Assembly: GCA_017443985.1 (NCBI GenBank)
Contig: JAFSXR010000003.1
Location: 1-34,794, forward strand
From: Synergistaceae bacterium
GTDB taxonomy: Bacteria; Synergistota; Synergistia; Synergistales; Aminobacteriaceae
DNA: 34,794 nucleotides
Direction: 5' to 3'
Part shown: one piece after another, positions 8,121 through 14,911 of the stretch
Numbering within the stretch: the stretch's first letter is position 1
Layout: each line of letters starts with the position of its first letter
Notes under the pieces: generated by a model
The model's input: only the letters and a program-made list of their open reading frames with translations
Databases searched by the model: none
What the model was told of the DNA's origin: nothing
Program-made: the position numbers and the translations under genes

Positions 8121-9002
8121 TTACACTTTCTCCTGTAATTGTTTTCCAAGCAGGCCTGACGGCTTCACGAGCAAAACTACAATTAAAACAGCAAAGACTA
8201 CAGCGTCAGAGAGCTGACTCGAAATATAAGCCTTCGCAAAAATTTCTATAACTCCGAGCATTAAGCCGCCCAAGAACGCGCCCGGTATTGAGCCGATGCC
8301 CCCGAAAACCGCCGCAGTAAATGCTTTAATTCCCGGCAGTGAGCCCGTAGTCGGCATTAAAGTCGGATAAGCGGAACATAACAACGCCCCCGCGACAGCC
8401 GCAAGCCCTGAGCCTATCGCAAATGTTAATGAAATAGTAGCGTTGACGTTAATTCCCATTAACTGCGCCGCGCCCTTATCTTCCGAACATGCGCGCATAG
8501 CTTTGCCGAGTTTCGTTTTAGATATAAAGAGCGACAACACTATCATAATTATTAAACACGTCGCAATAGTTAAAGCCGTAACGTGAGAGACAGACAACGC
8601 GCCGTCAAATAATTTGAAAGCTCCGCGCCCGATTATTGACGGGAAAACTTTAGGATTTGATGACCATAATAATAACGCCGTATTCTGAAGGAAATAGCTC
8701 ATGCCGATAGCCGTTATTAAAACTGCTAAGGACGGAGCCTGACGTAGAGGCTTATAGGCGAGACGCTCGACTATAATTCCAAGCAGAGTACACGCGGCCA
8801 TAGCCAGAATAACTCCGGCAAAAGGATTTAATCCGTAACGCGAAACAGCGTAGAAACATACATAAGCTCCGACCATGATAACATCGCCGTGAGCGAAGTT
8901 AAGCATTTTAGCAATGCCGTAGACCATTGTGTAACCAAGCGCGATAATTGCATAGATACTTCCGAGACTTATCCCGCTGATAAAAAAATTCAAGAATATC
9001 AT
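8121..9002 (-). CDS. livH: Branched-chain amino acid ABC transporter permease LivH
   Basis: The other Liv permease, 293 residues. The family opening GISLGSIYAIIALGYTMVYG and LNFAHGDVIMVGAY are present, then about eight membrane segments and the coupling loop KTKLGKAMRACSEDKGAAQLMGI. The C-terminal FTAAVFGGIGSIPGAFLGG is also typical. A good AAAGGAG lies upstream of the ATG. Normally livH follows livK directly; here an HNH nuclease and a small unknown gene lie between them, so transcription from livK must read through these two genes or livH must have its own promoter. I see no strong promoter in the 89-base gap. Confidence 0.95.
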   Translation of the reverse strand: MIFLNFFISGISLGSIYAIIALGYTMVYGIAKMLNFAHGDVIMVGAYVCFYAVSRYGLNPFAGVILAMAACTLLGIIVERLAYKPLRQAPSLAVLITAIGMSYFLQNTALLLWSSNPKVFPSIIGRGAFKLFDGALSVSHVTALTIATCLIIMIVLSLFISKTKLGKAMRACSEDKGAAQLMGINVNATISLTFAIGSGLAAVAGALLCSAYPTLMPTTGSLPGIKAFTAAVFGGIGSIPGAFLGGLMLGVIEIFAKAYISSQLSDAVVFAVLIVVLLVKPSGLLGKQLQEKV

Positions 9003-9091
9003 TGAAAATTTATTGCTCCTTTTTATTTAGTGAGGAATGAGGAATACTTTTAACTTATATGCTAATCCGATTATAACCTCCTCCGTAATTC

Positions 9092-9925
9092 TCACTCTTT
9101 GTCAGTGCCTCCTTGAATAATTCCTTTCAACTCTTCAACCGTAATCATGTGATATTTGCCTCTGTGAATCATTCTATGGCAGTTAGAGCAAAGCATGACG
9201 AGATCATTTTCTAAATCAGTAATGTGTTCTCCCTCCGACACAGGCTTCTTGTGATGTACTTCGATAAACCCTGCGCCTAACGATCTGTATGTTTTTTCAA
9301 AATCAAATCCGCAGACTTCACATTTTAAGTACTTCCCGTTGAGAAAGTCCCGTCTCACTTTCGGATTGCGTTCGTATGTCGTTGTGTAAACGACCTTTTT
9401 AGTCCCTTCGACTATTCCCGTTTCAGTCGTGCCATCGTCAGTACAAGCGTTTTTTTCTTCATAAACGCTCTCTTCGGGATTATCGGGATACTCCATTGTT
9501 ACTTCAGCCCAAAGTTCATGGAGTTTCGGCAATACCGTATCCTTAATTTTTATTCCTGATGCTTGGGGATGCCACTCTGTTTGATCTGAACACTCTTTCT
9601 CTAGGACATCTACGTTCAAAATTTTCTGCGATTTGTAATTTAGCAAAGTGTCGCATTCTCCTGAAAGGTGAGGAATTTCCCCTTTTTTTTCACCGTCCCA
9701 ACGATCACCCGGGACCATGCCTTTTGTTACAATTCCGTGAGCAATGATACCGCGAGGAAGTTTTCCCAGTTTCATCAGATAAAATTCATCGCCTATCTGC
9801 GGTTTCTTACTATGGCACGACCATACAAACTCGATAGGATTTTCTTTCGAGGCCGCTTTACAGTCTTCATCGTAATTGTCCCAATGCCAGTTATCTGGAT
9901 TCCAAGTCAAAAGCCACGCTGTCAT
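9092..9925 (-). CDS. EVE/PUA-like plus HNH endonuclease-domain protein
   Basis: A 277-residue two-domain protein. The N-terminus (MTAWLLTWNPDNWHWDN, then GDEFYLMKLGKLPRGIIAHG) looks like the EVE/PUA-like modified-base reader found in front of HNH domains. The C-terminus is an HNH nuclease, residues about 200-255: a CEVC knuckle, EVHHKKPVSEG, NDLVMLCSNCHRMIHR. The Cys pairs should bind zinc and the His pair is catalytic. Proteins of this design act as type IV-like restriction enzymes that cut DNA carrying modified bases or phosphorothioates; which modification this one reads is unknown. It sits inside the liv operon with its upstream partner, which suggests insertion of an accessory pair. Confidence 0.85.
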   Translation of the reverse strand: MTAWLLTWNPDNWHWDNYDEDCKAASKENPIEFVWSCHSKKPQIGDEFYLMKLGKLPRGIIAHGIVTKGMVPGDRWDGEKKGEIPHLSGECDTLLNYKSQKILNVDVLEKECSDQTEWHPQASGIKIKDTVLPKLHELWAEVTMEYPDNPEESVYEEKNACTDDGTTETGIVEGTKKVVYTTTYERNPKVRRDFLNGKYLKCEVCGFDFEKTYRSLGAGFIEVHHKKPVSEGEHITDLENDLVMLCSNCHRMIHRGKYHMITVEELKGIIQGGTDKE

Positions 9926-9956
9926 TTTATTGTGCCTCCGTTTTTAGATTAATGTC

Positions 9957-10268
9957 TTAAAAAGGTATCTCAAACTCATACCGTAGGCATGATTTTATTT
10001 CTTCATCACTGCATAAAAGTATTTTAATTACATACGGTAACTCGTCCGACCATTCCTCAATACTGTTTTCACAATCATCTATATAATAATACGCCCACTG
10101 CCTCAATAATTCTGGTAACTGTGCAATGCCCTCTTCTAACGTTGGAGCATCTGTTGATACATGCGGCGAATTTGTATAACACAATATACTGCCATCATCA
10201 TTAGTTTCATAAGCGTATTCTATCTTTAAGTCTTTCAGATAGTTAAAAAGTTTTATTAATCTTTCCAT
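9957..10268 (-). CDS. Small acidic protein of unknown function
   Basis: A 103-residue acidic protein. It has the shape of HicB-like or other antitoxin-type proteins: a strand-rich opening with GSILCYTNSP, then APTLEEGIAQLPELLRQWAYYYIDD, a helix that recalls the TLEEA...L..YA pattern. No toxin partner is adjacent; the nearest gene downstream is the HNH nuclease, 31 bases away, and the two may be one unit. Base composition is more AT-rich than the flanking liv genes. The call of antitoxin-like is a resemblance by eye only. An immunity or regulatory role for the nuclease would also fit. Confidence 0.6.
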   Translation of the reverse strand: MERLIKLFNYLKDLKIEYAYETNDDGSILCYTNSPHVSTDAPTLEEGIAQLPELLRQWAYYYIDDCENSIEEWSDELPYVIKILLCSDEEIKSCLRYEFEIPF

Positions 10269-10287
10269 ATTACTGTTATTTTTAACT

Positions 10288-10340
10288 AAAAGGACAGTCT
10301 GAGATTTTATTACGGCCGTATTTCCCAGACTGCTTTTTTT
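10288..10340. terminator. Inverted repeat, terminator-like on the plus strand
   Basis: CAGTCTG (10295-10301) pairs with CAGACTG (10326-10332) around a 24-base loop that holds the palindrome TACGGCCGTA. On the plus strand it is followed by CTTTTTTT, a good intrinsic terminator; on the minus strand only TCCTTTT follows. All nearby genes are on the minus strand, so the better orientation faces no gene. It may be a weak terminator after livK that limits expression of the downstream genes. Confidence 0.5.
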
Positions 10341-10378
10341 AATTTAGGCAAAAAGTAAGGTTTTCTTATTCATACTTC

Positions 10379-10404
10379 CTACTTCCTGCCTCCTAATTCC
10401 TACC
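10379..10404. repeat. Heptamer-type repeat downstream of livK
   Basis: Contains CCTGCCTCCTAATTCCTA at 10385-10402, an exact copy of 8091-8108, preceded by TACTTCCTACTTC-like units. The two copies flank livH plus the two inserted genes. Confidence 0.6.
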
Positions 10405-10410
10405 TGTTAA

Positions 10411-11532
10411 TTAGTCAAGTCCGACATATGCGCCGTCCTTGATTACCATACCTTTAGGGTCTTTCGTAACTTCGCCGTTCTTTGACCATTTAACATTCTC
10501 GCCGGTTACGCCGTTGAATGTCATTGTCGTGAACTGCTCAATCATCTTTGCGCAAAGAGTCTCCGCGTCCATGTCAGGCGTGGCCTTCGCAAGCTCTAAC
10601 GCTTCTTTGTACGCATATACGCAGTCATAACCGTCAGCCGCAAATTGGTTAGGAATTTCATTATGCTTTGCTTTATAAGCCGCAACAAATTTCTGCGTTC
10701 TCTCGTCCTTTGCGTCAGCGTTGAACGGTGTTAAGAGAATAACGCCCTCTGCTAATGACTTGTCGAAGCCTTCCATCGTTAAAATTCCGTCCATGCCGTC
10801 AACTCCGAACCATTTAGGAGCGTAGCCCATAGCCTGAGCCTGTGCAAGAATTAATGAAGCCGGCTGATAATACATCGGAAGGAATACAAGTTCCGCGCCC
10901 TTGTTCTGAGCGTCCGTGAGCTGTACGGAGAAGTCGTTGTCGTTGCCGTCCGCGAATGTCGTCTCGCTTACGATCTCAAGGCCAAGCGCGGGGGCTTTCT
11001 CTACAAACGTGTCTCTAATGCCTTTTGAGTAAACGTCGTCATTTTTCCAGATGACTGCAACTTTTTTGCCGAGTTTTTTCTCAGCAATGTACTGCGCGCT
11101 CGCGCTTCCCTGATTGGGGTCAACGAAGCACATCTGGAAGACGTTGTCTTTTCCTTCAGTTACTGCCGCTGATGAAGCTGACGGAGTGAGAGCAAAAATT
11201 CTGTCCGCAAAATTTTCGGCTGCTGTTGCCTCGCAGGGTTTTGAAGTTACAGAGCCTAAAGAGACCTGCATTCCCCAGTCTTTGAGGGCGTTATAAGCGT
11301 TGACTGCTTTTTCTGCATCGTGTGTGTCGTCCTCGTAACGTAACTCAAACTGAACATCTCCGCCCATCGCATTAATCTCTTCGACTGCGATTTCAGCACC
11401 GAATTTTGCCGCGTTTCCGTAAATTGCCGCGCCGCCGGTGAGAGGGCCCGTGCCTCCGATTTTGAAAGCTGCGCCGAATGCGCATGAAGTCATAGCAAGG
11501 ATAAGAACTGCGCTGATTAAAATCTTCTTCAT
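10411..11532 (-). CDS. livK: Branched-chain amino acid ABC transporter substrate-binding protein LivK
   Basis: The periplasmic or membrane-tethered binding protein that captures leucine, isoleucine and valine for the Liv permease. It has 373 residues with a signal peptide MKKILISAVLILAMTSCAFG; Cys17 could be a lipid-anchor site, but the box (AMTSC) is poor, so ordinary cleavage after AFGA is as likely. The mature start FKIGGTGPLTGGAAIYG and the body (VIWKNDDVYSKGIRDTF, PKWFGVDGMD) are typical type I periplasmic-binding-fold features. Ribosome site AGGGAG precedes the ATG. The upstream attenuator at 11632-11802 probably controls this gene and the operon behind it. Confidence 0.95.
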   Translation of the reverse strand: MKKILISAVLILAMTSCAFGAAFKIGGTGPLTGGAAIYGNAAKFGAEIAVEEINAMGGDVQFELRYEDDTHDAEKAVNAYNALKDWGMQVSLGSVTSKPCEATAAENFADRIFALTPSASSAAVTEGKDNVFQMCFVDPNQGSASAQYIAEKKLGKKVAVIWKNDDVYSKGIRDTFVEKAPALGLEIVSETTFADGNDNDFSVQLTDAQNKGAELVFLPMYYQPASLILAQAQAMGYAPKWFGVDGMDGILTMEGFDKSLAEGVILLTPFNADAKDERTQKFVAAYKAKHNEIPNQFAADGYDCVYAYKEALELAKATPDMDAETLCAKMIEQFTTMTFNGVTGENVKWSKNGEVTKDPKGMVIKDGAYVGLD

Positions 11533-11568
11533 AAAAAATATCTCCCTTGTAAAAAATTTATGCTCAGC

Positions 11569-11625
11569 CTGAAAATAATCTCTACGGCCTGAAGAATTTT
11601 ATTTTCAGGGTTAAAGCCCTTTAAC
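11569..11625. repeat. Two hairpins in the livK leader, after the terminator
   Basis: CTGAAAATAA (11569-11578) pairs perfectly with TTATTTTCAG (11599-11608), a 10-bp stem with a 20-base loop. Next to it, GTTAAAG (11610-11616) faces CTTTAAC (11619-11625). Neither has a T run, so they are not terminators. They would lie in the 5' part of any livK mRNA that passes the attenuator and may protect or process it. Confidence 0.5.
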
Positions 11626-11631
11626 AATAAC

Positions 11632-11658
11632 AAAAAAGCGGTCTTTGGAGTAGACCGC
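11632..11658 (-). terminator. Intrinsic terminator of the liv attenuator
   Basis: On the minus strand GCGGTCT and AGACCGC (plus coordinates 11652-11658 and 11638-11644) form a perfect 7-bp GC-rich stem with a 7-base loop, followed at once by six T residues (11632-11637). It lies between the leader-peptide ORF and livK. Its upstream arm can instead pair with an upstream segment at 11677-11689, which would prevent termination. Confidence 0.88.
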
Positions 11659-11689
11659 CTTCGCTGCTAAAATTCAAGCGTCCTGCTCC
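11647..11689 (-). promoter_or_regulatory. Antiterminator pairing of the liv attenuator
   Basis: Minus-strand segment 2, GGAGCAGGACGCT (11677-11689), can pair with segment 3, GGCGGTCTACTCC (11647-11659), at 11 of 13 positions counting G-U. Segment 3 contains the upstream arm of the terminator, so the two folds exclude each other. Segment 2 can also pair with segment 1, CCTGCTT, inside the leader codons Cys23-Leu24-Leu25 (11728-11734). Ribosome stalling at the Ile/Val/Leu codons would hide segment 1, allow 2:3 and let transcription enter livK. Confidence 0.7.
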
Positions 11690-11694
11690 TGCCG

Positions 11695-11802
11695 TCAGCA
11701 AGCAATAATAATAATGACAGCAACAATAAGCAGGCATACAAAAAGAGCACTGACACACGAAGCTGAATTTCTTTTCATGCTGTTTACAAAATCTTTCTTC
11801 AT
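11695..11802 (-). CDS. Branched-chain amino acid leader peptide of the liv operon, 35 aa
   Basis: ATG 11802 has AGGAGG 12 bases upstream, and the ORF ends in TGA at 11695. Residues 1-19 are mixed and polar. Residues 20-33 (LFVCLLIVAVIIII) carry eleven branched-chain residues out of fourteen, including four ATT isoleucine codons in a row. The stop codon is followed within 40 bases by a perfect intrinsic terminator and then by livK. Codon content, position and the alternative RNA pairings fit a transcription-attenuation leader sensing charged tRNA-Ile/Val/Leu. A single-span membrane mini-protein is the alternative reading, but would not explain the downstream pairings. The ORF begins only 44 bases after the tRNA-Arg 3' end. 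Confidence 0.8.
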   Translation of the reverse strand: MKKDFVNSMKRNSASCVSALFVCLLIVAVIIIIAC

Positions 11803-11846
11803 AGCGTCTTATGCCCTCCTAACATTCACATTTAATTTTTATTTTC

Positions 11847-11923
11847 TGGCGCGGTAGGCAGGATTCGAACCCACGACCTAAGGCTCCGTAGGCCTTCGCT
11901 CTATCCAGCTGAGCTACTACCGC
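11847..11923 (-). tRNA. tRNA-Arg (anticodon ACG)
   Basis: The minus strand reads as a full cloverleaf: acceptor GCGGTAG with CTACCGC, D arm GCTC...GAGC, anticodon stem AAGGC/GCCTT with loop CTACGGA (anticodon ACG), T arm GTGGGTTCGAATCCTGC, discriminator G and an encoded CCA. It lies 21 bases after tRNA-Ser and has no promoter of its own that I can see. Confidence 0.97.
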
Positions 11924-11944
11924 AGGAATAATAATTTTATTTTA

Positions 11945-12038
11945 TGGCGGTGGATGTGAGATTCGAACTCACGATAGAGTTATTAGACCCTATACTCACT
12001 TAGCAGGCGAGCGCCTTCAGCCTCTCGGCCAACCCACC
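11945..12038 (-). tRNA. tRNA-Ser (anticodon GCT)
   Basis: A class II tRNA with a long variable arm. The acceptor GGTGGGT pairs with ATCCACC; the anticodon stem is CTCGC/GTGAG with loop CTGCTAA (anticodon GCT, reading AGC/AGU); the variable arm is TATAGGGTC...; the T loop has GTTCGAATC; CCA is encoded. A strong promoter lies just upstream at 12058-12086. Confidence 0.97.
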
Positions 12039-12057
12039 GTGAAATAAAACGGTGCAT

Positions 12058-12086
12058 ATATTATAACGGTATTAAAATATTGTCAA
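12058..12086 (-). promoter_or_regulatory. Promoter of the tRNA-Ser/tRNA-Arg unit
   Basis: On the minus strand a consensus -35 TTGACA (12081-12086) is followed after 17 bases by TAATAT (12058-12063), which overlaps TATAAT (12060-12065, 15-base spacing). It points at tRNA-Ser 20 bases downstream. No terminator follows tRNA-Arg, so the transcript may run on into the liv leader. Confidence 0.75.
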
Positions 12087-12281
12087 ACGAATTTTTTTAG
12101 AGTGTCAGGAAAAATTATTTTCTTCTTCAAAAAAAATTTTATGCTAAAATATTTTTATTCCATTCAAAATTTCAAGAAAGATTTTTTTTGCAACTACATT
12201 TACACCTACAAAAAGTTCAAAAATTTTTTGCGCCGATAAAATTTTACGGAGCTGATTAAAAAAATAGAATCAAAAATTTTT
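12087..12281. other. AT-rich gap without a gene
   Basis: About 195 bases rich in A and T runs between the tRNA promoter and the end of the dual-OB gene. I find no ORF with a ribosome site and no clear hairpin terminator. Confidence 0.6.
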
Positions 12282-12937
12282 TTAAGGCTTGGGAAAAATT
12301 TTTGCGATGAGTTTGTAATAGTATCCGTTAAATTCAAAGGGCCTCGCCGGCATACTCATGACTAGATACGCTTCGGGCATTGAGACGGAAAATTTTTTTG
12401 CGGTTGTTGTTTCAGCTTCGTAGTCCGGGTCGGTTACGCGGATTTTTTTATAGCGAACGCCGTTATAAATAAAGTCCGCCCGTCCGCGTATGCTGCCGCT
12501 ATATTTTCGACAAAATAAATTTTTAATTCTTCAACGCGGATTAATATCAGGGAGTAATTTAATTTTAGTCTGCTCATTTCGTACCTGTTCACATAATCAC
12601 GCGGAGTTCCAAAAATATATTTATGCTCTTCCGGCTGGTGAATTTTTAGGACTTCTTCTAACTTCATTCGCCCCATTTTTAGCCAGGGCGTGTATTTGAT
12701 CATGCAGTCTTTAGTGTGGTTGTGGTGTGGGATTTTTCGCGCTATTCCGATTCTGCCGACGTCGAGAGGCGCGCAGCTCCCGGAGTCGTTCACGAACATT
12801 AAATTAAAATCCGCAAGCGGCTCGCCCGTCTCAAAAGCCACGAAGCGCACCCACTTGCCCGTGATTATGTCGATGCCGGCAACGCAGAAATTTCCATACA
12901 TCGTCGACTTTGCCATAATTACAGCGTCAATTTTCAT
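12282..12937 (-). pseudogene. Dual-OB domain protein gene with a 1-nt frameshift
   Basis: From ATG 12937 the frame encodes MKIDAVIMAKSTMYGNFCVAG..., then GKWVRFV, CAPLDVGRIGIARK and FGTPRDYVNRYE, features of the dual OB-fold domain that usually pairs with DUF488. This frame runs out at 12434 with a junk tail after FVENI. A second frame continues smoothly: KYSGSIRGRADFIYNGVRY, then IRVTDPDY and FNGYYYKLIAKIFPKP, stopping at 12282. Adding one A to the four-A run at 12504-12507 would join the two as FVEKYSGS and give a product of about 218 residues. So the gene is either a recent pseudogene, phase-variable at a short A tract, or hit by an assembly error. It follows DUF488 by nine bases. Confidence 0.8.
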
Positions 12938-12946
12938 AACTTAGAT

Positions 12947-13390
12947 TCACAAGTGAATTATCTCCACGCCGTCTAATTCTTCGGCAATTTTTTCGGCAAG
13001 CAAACGCCTGTGGCAGTGTTCGGGCGTAGGCTCGGCGCAGAGCAGGCACACAGCGTCATAAATTCCGTTATAACTAGCCTCAAAATCTTCGACGGCTTTT
13101 CGCTCGTCCATCAGAAAATTATATTGAACTTCGTAATTATCCCAAGTGATTTTTTCTTTTTTGTAGTCGTCTAAAATTTTTTTCGTGGGCGCATATTCCT
13201 TGCGGTGTTCGTATTTGCAGCCGCATATGGCTTTGAGAAAATATTTTAAGTCTCTTTTCTTCGCAAATCCTGCGAGCTGTGGACTGTTGTGAAGCCGAAC
13301 GTCAACAAGAAGTTTTATATTTTTCTGTCTTATAGTCTCAAAAAATTGTTCGGCTGATTTTTGAGTGAAGCCGATTGTGTAAATAATCAT
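12947..13390 (-). CDS. DUF488 family protein
   Basis: A 147-residue protein of the DUF488 family: IYTIGFTQKSAEQFFE at the start, LLVDVRLHN, FAKKRDLKYFLK in the middle and LLCAEPTPEHCHRRLLAEKI near the end, with the conserved Cys/His cluster that suggests a metal or catalytic site. The biochemical role of the family is not established; its gene neighbours often include nucleic-acid-binding or defence-type genes. Here it is followed by a dual-OB gene, a recurrent pairing. Its ATG overlaps the stop of a 22-codon upstream ORF (ATGA), so translation is probably coupled. Confidence 0.88.
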   Translation of the reverse strand: MIIYTIGFTQKSAEQFFETIRQKNIKLLVDVRLHNSPQLAGFAKKRDLKYFLKAICGCKYEHRKEYAPTKKILDDYKKEKITWDNYEVQYNFLMDERKAVEDFEASYNGIYDAVCLLCAEPTPEHCHRRLLAEKIAEELDGVEIIHL

Positions 13391-13455
13391 TTTTCTGACG
13401 CGGGAGCATAAATAAAAAAAACTTTAGGAACGGTTACACTCTTGAGCTTAAACAT
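13387..13455 (-). CDS. 22-aa upstream ORF coupled to the DUF488 gene
   Basis: ATG 13455 has a strong GAGGAG about 9 bases upstream and opens a 22-codon ORF (MFKLKSVTVPKVFFIYAP...) whose TGA overlaps the DUF488 ATG. DUF488 itself has no good ribosome site, so this ORF may deliver ribosomes to it. No hairpin or biased codon run suggests attenuation. It could also be a real small protein or the leftover start of a lost gene. I do not recognise it. Confidence 0.5.
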   Translation of the reverse strand: MFKLKSVTVPKVFFIYAPASEK

Positions 13456-13493
13456 AATAAATCTCTCCTCTAAAAATTAAACACGGTAAAAAT

Positions 13494-13522
13494 ATTATAC
13501 ACTTAATCACTAATCCATCTAA
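13494..13522 (-). promoter_or_regulatory. Likely promoter for the 22-aa ORF, DUF488 and dual-OB genes
   Basis: On the minus strand TTAGAT (13517-13522) and a perfect TATAAT (13494-13499) are 17 bases apart and point at the 22-codon ORF about 40 bases downstream. Confidence 0.5.
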
Positions 13523-13591
13523 TTTTTAATTAATTTTAAGAATGATAGAATTACACTTAAACAAAAATTTTTCTCAGGGAGGAATTTATAA

Positions 13592-14911
13592 ATGTTCAGG
13601 AAAACAGCTTTAATAATATTGCTTGTTATGGCCCTTGCTCCGATGGCGTGGGCGGACGAACAGGAAACAGTAGCGGCACCGTCAGAGGCAGAGGCCGAAG
13701 TTCAAAGTGCCTCAGAAGAAGTTGCAGTGCAGACCGAAGCCGAAGCTCCGAAAGAGCCCGACGAATTAACGCTCAAAGAAAACGCGCTCAATGAGAAAGC
13801 AGCCGAGCTTGAAAAACTTGAGGCATCGTTGAACGAGCGTGCGGCGGCGTTGTCGAAGAACGAAAAAGATTTTTCTGCTAGAGCGTCCGTGCTTGCAGGG
13901 AAGAGCAAAGAAATTTCCGGTACCGCGACAATTTTATTAGGCCGTGAAACTCAGGTTAATTCACGCGAGAAAGATATTATGGCGCGTGAAGCCGGGCTTG
14001 CAAGACGTGAAATGGCGTTTGCCCAAGAGAGTCAGAAATTCACGGAAGCATCAGCGGCTTTGACGGCGCGTGAAGCTGACATAGCCAAAAGAGAAGCCGA
14101 CCTCGCCGCACGTGAGAGCGAACTGAACGCGAAAATTTCAGCAAAAGAAGAAGCCGATAAAATTTCAGCGCGTGAAGCAGATTTAGTGAAGCGTGAAGCA
14201 GCTTTGACAGAGCGCGAAAATACACAGAACAGACTCGCCACGCTTGAGAGCGAATTAAACGCTAAGGCCGAAGAATTAAAATCACGCGAGGAAGAAGTCG
14301 CAAAGCGTGAAAATTCCGTAGCAGAGCAGGAAAAAAATATTTCAGAGGCTATCAAAGAAGTCAACGAACACGAAGCCGCAACCGCGAAAAAAGATTCAGA
14401 ACTTAACGCGCTTGAAAAAGATTTTGCCGCGAAGAGCAAGAAACTTGCCGACGATACAAGCGCACTGACGGCACGTGAGGCCGCGTTGGCAAACCGCGAA
14501 AAAGCCGCAGGAGTTAAGGCCGCCGAAGTTGCCGAGCTTGAGACTTTAATTAAAGAACTTCCGGCATTCGACCCTAATAACTCGACCGAAGCCGCAATGA
14601 TTTTAACCTATAAACTTCCGGCACAGACAAGACGCGATTTAATCGCAATGCAGAGGACGGCGTATCAAAAATACAGCTCCAACAGAGTTACTCAGGCTCT
14701 CGAAGATTATGCGAAGGCTTACGAGACTGCTCCCGACGCAAATTATTTAGCGGCATACTGGGCAGGACTTTCAGCCGAGAGACTTCGCAACAGACGCGAT
14801 GACGCTCTCGAATGGGCAAACAGGGCCTTAGCGATCAATCCTGAGTACCGCCCGGCGCAGGAACTTAAAGCCAGGCTTGAACGCGGCCAGAGAAGACGCG
14901 GCAACAGGTAG
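13592..14911 (+). CDS. Secreted coiled-coil protein with C-terminal TPR-like region
   Basis: A 439-residue exported protein: signal peptide MFRKTALIILLVMALAPMAWA, then an Ala/Glu-rich stretch, then about 270 residues of long coiled coil. Within it a seven-residue repeat recurs (AREADIA, KREADLA, ARESELN, KREAALT), showing that the coil grew by duplication of heptads. From about residue 325 the sequence changes to a folded helical domain with a TPR-like pair (YQKYSSNRVTQALEDYAKAYETAP, then WANRALAINPEYRPAQELK). It is likely an envelope scaffold; the function is unknown. Ribosome site CAGGGAGG precedes the ATG. Its TAG stop codon is the first three bases of a tandem TAGGAGT repeat. Several reverse-strand ORFs here are by-products of the repeats. 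Confidence 0.9.
   Translation: MFRKTALIILLVMALAPMAWADEQETVAAPSEAEAEVQSASEEVAVQTEAEAPKEPDELTLKENALNEKAAELEKLEASLNERAAALSKNEKDFSARASVLAGKSKEISGTATILLGRETQVNSREKDIMAREAGLARREMAFAQESQKFTEASAALTAREADIAKREADLAARESELNAKISAKEEADKISAREADLVKREAALTERENTQNRLATLESELNAKAEELKSREEEVAKRENSVAEQEKNISEAIKEVNEHEAATAKKDSELNALEKDFAAKSKKLADDTSALTAREAALANREKAAGVKAAEVAELETLIKELPAFDPNNSTEAAMILTYKLPAQTRRDLIAMQRTAYQKYSSNRVTQALEDYAKAYETAPDANYLAAYWAGLSAERLRNRRDDALEWANRALAINPEYRPAQELKARLERGQRRRGNR

Noticed and set aside
14032..14439. A 135-codon reverse-strand ORF rich in Ser, Phe and Ala
   Set aside because: It is the mirror of the heptad-repeat region of the coiled-coil gene, has no ribosome site and low-complexity content.
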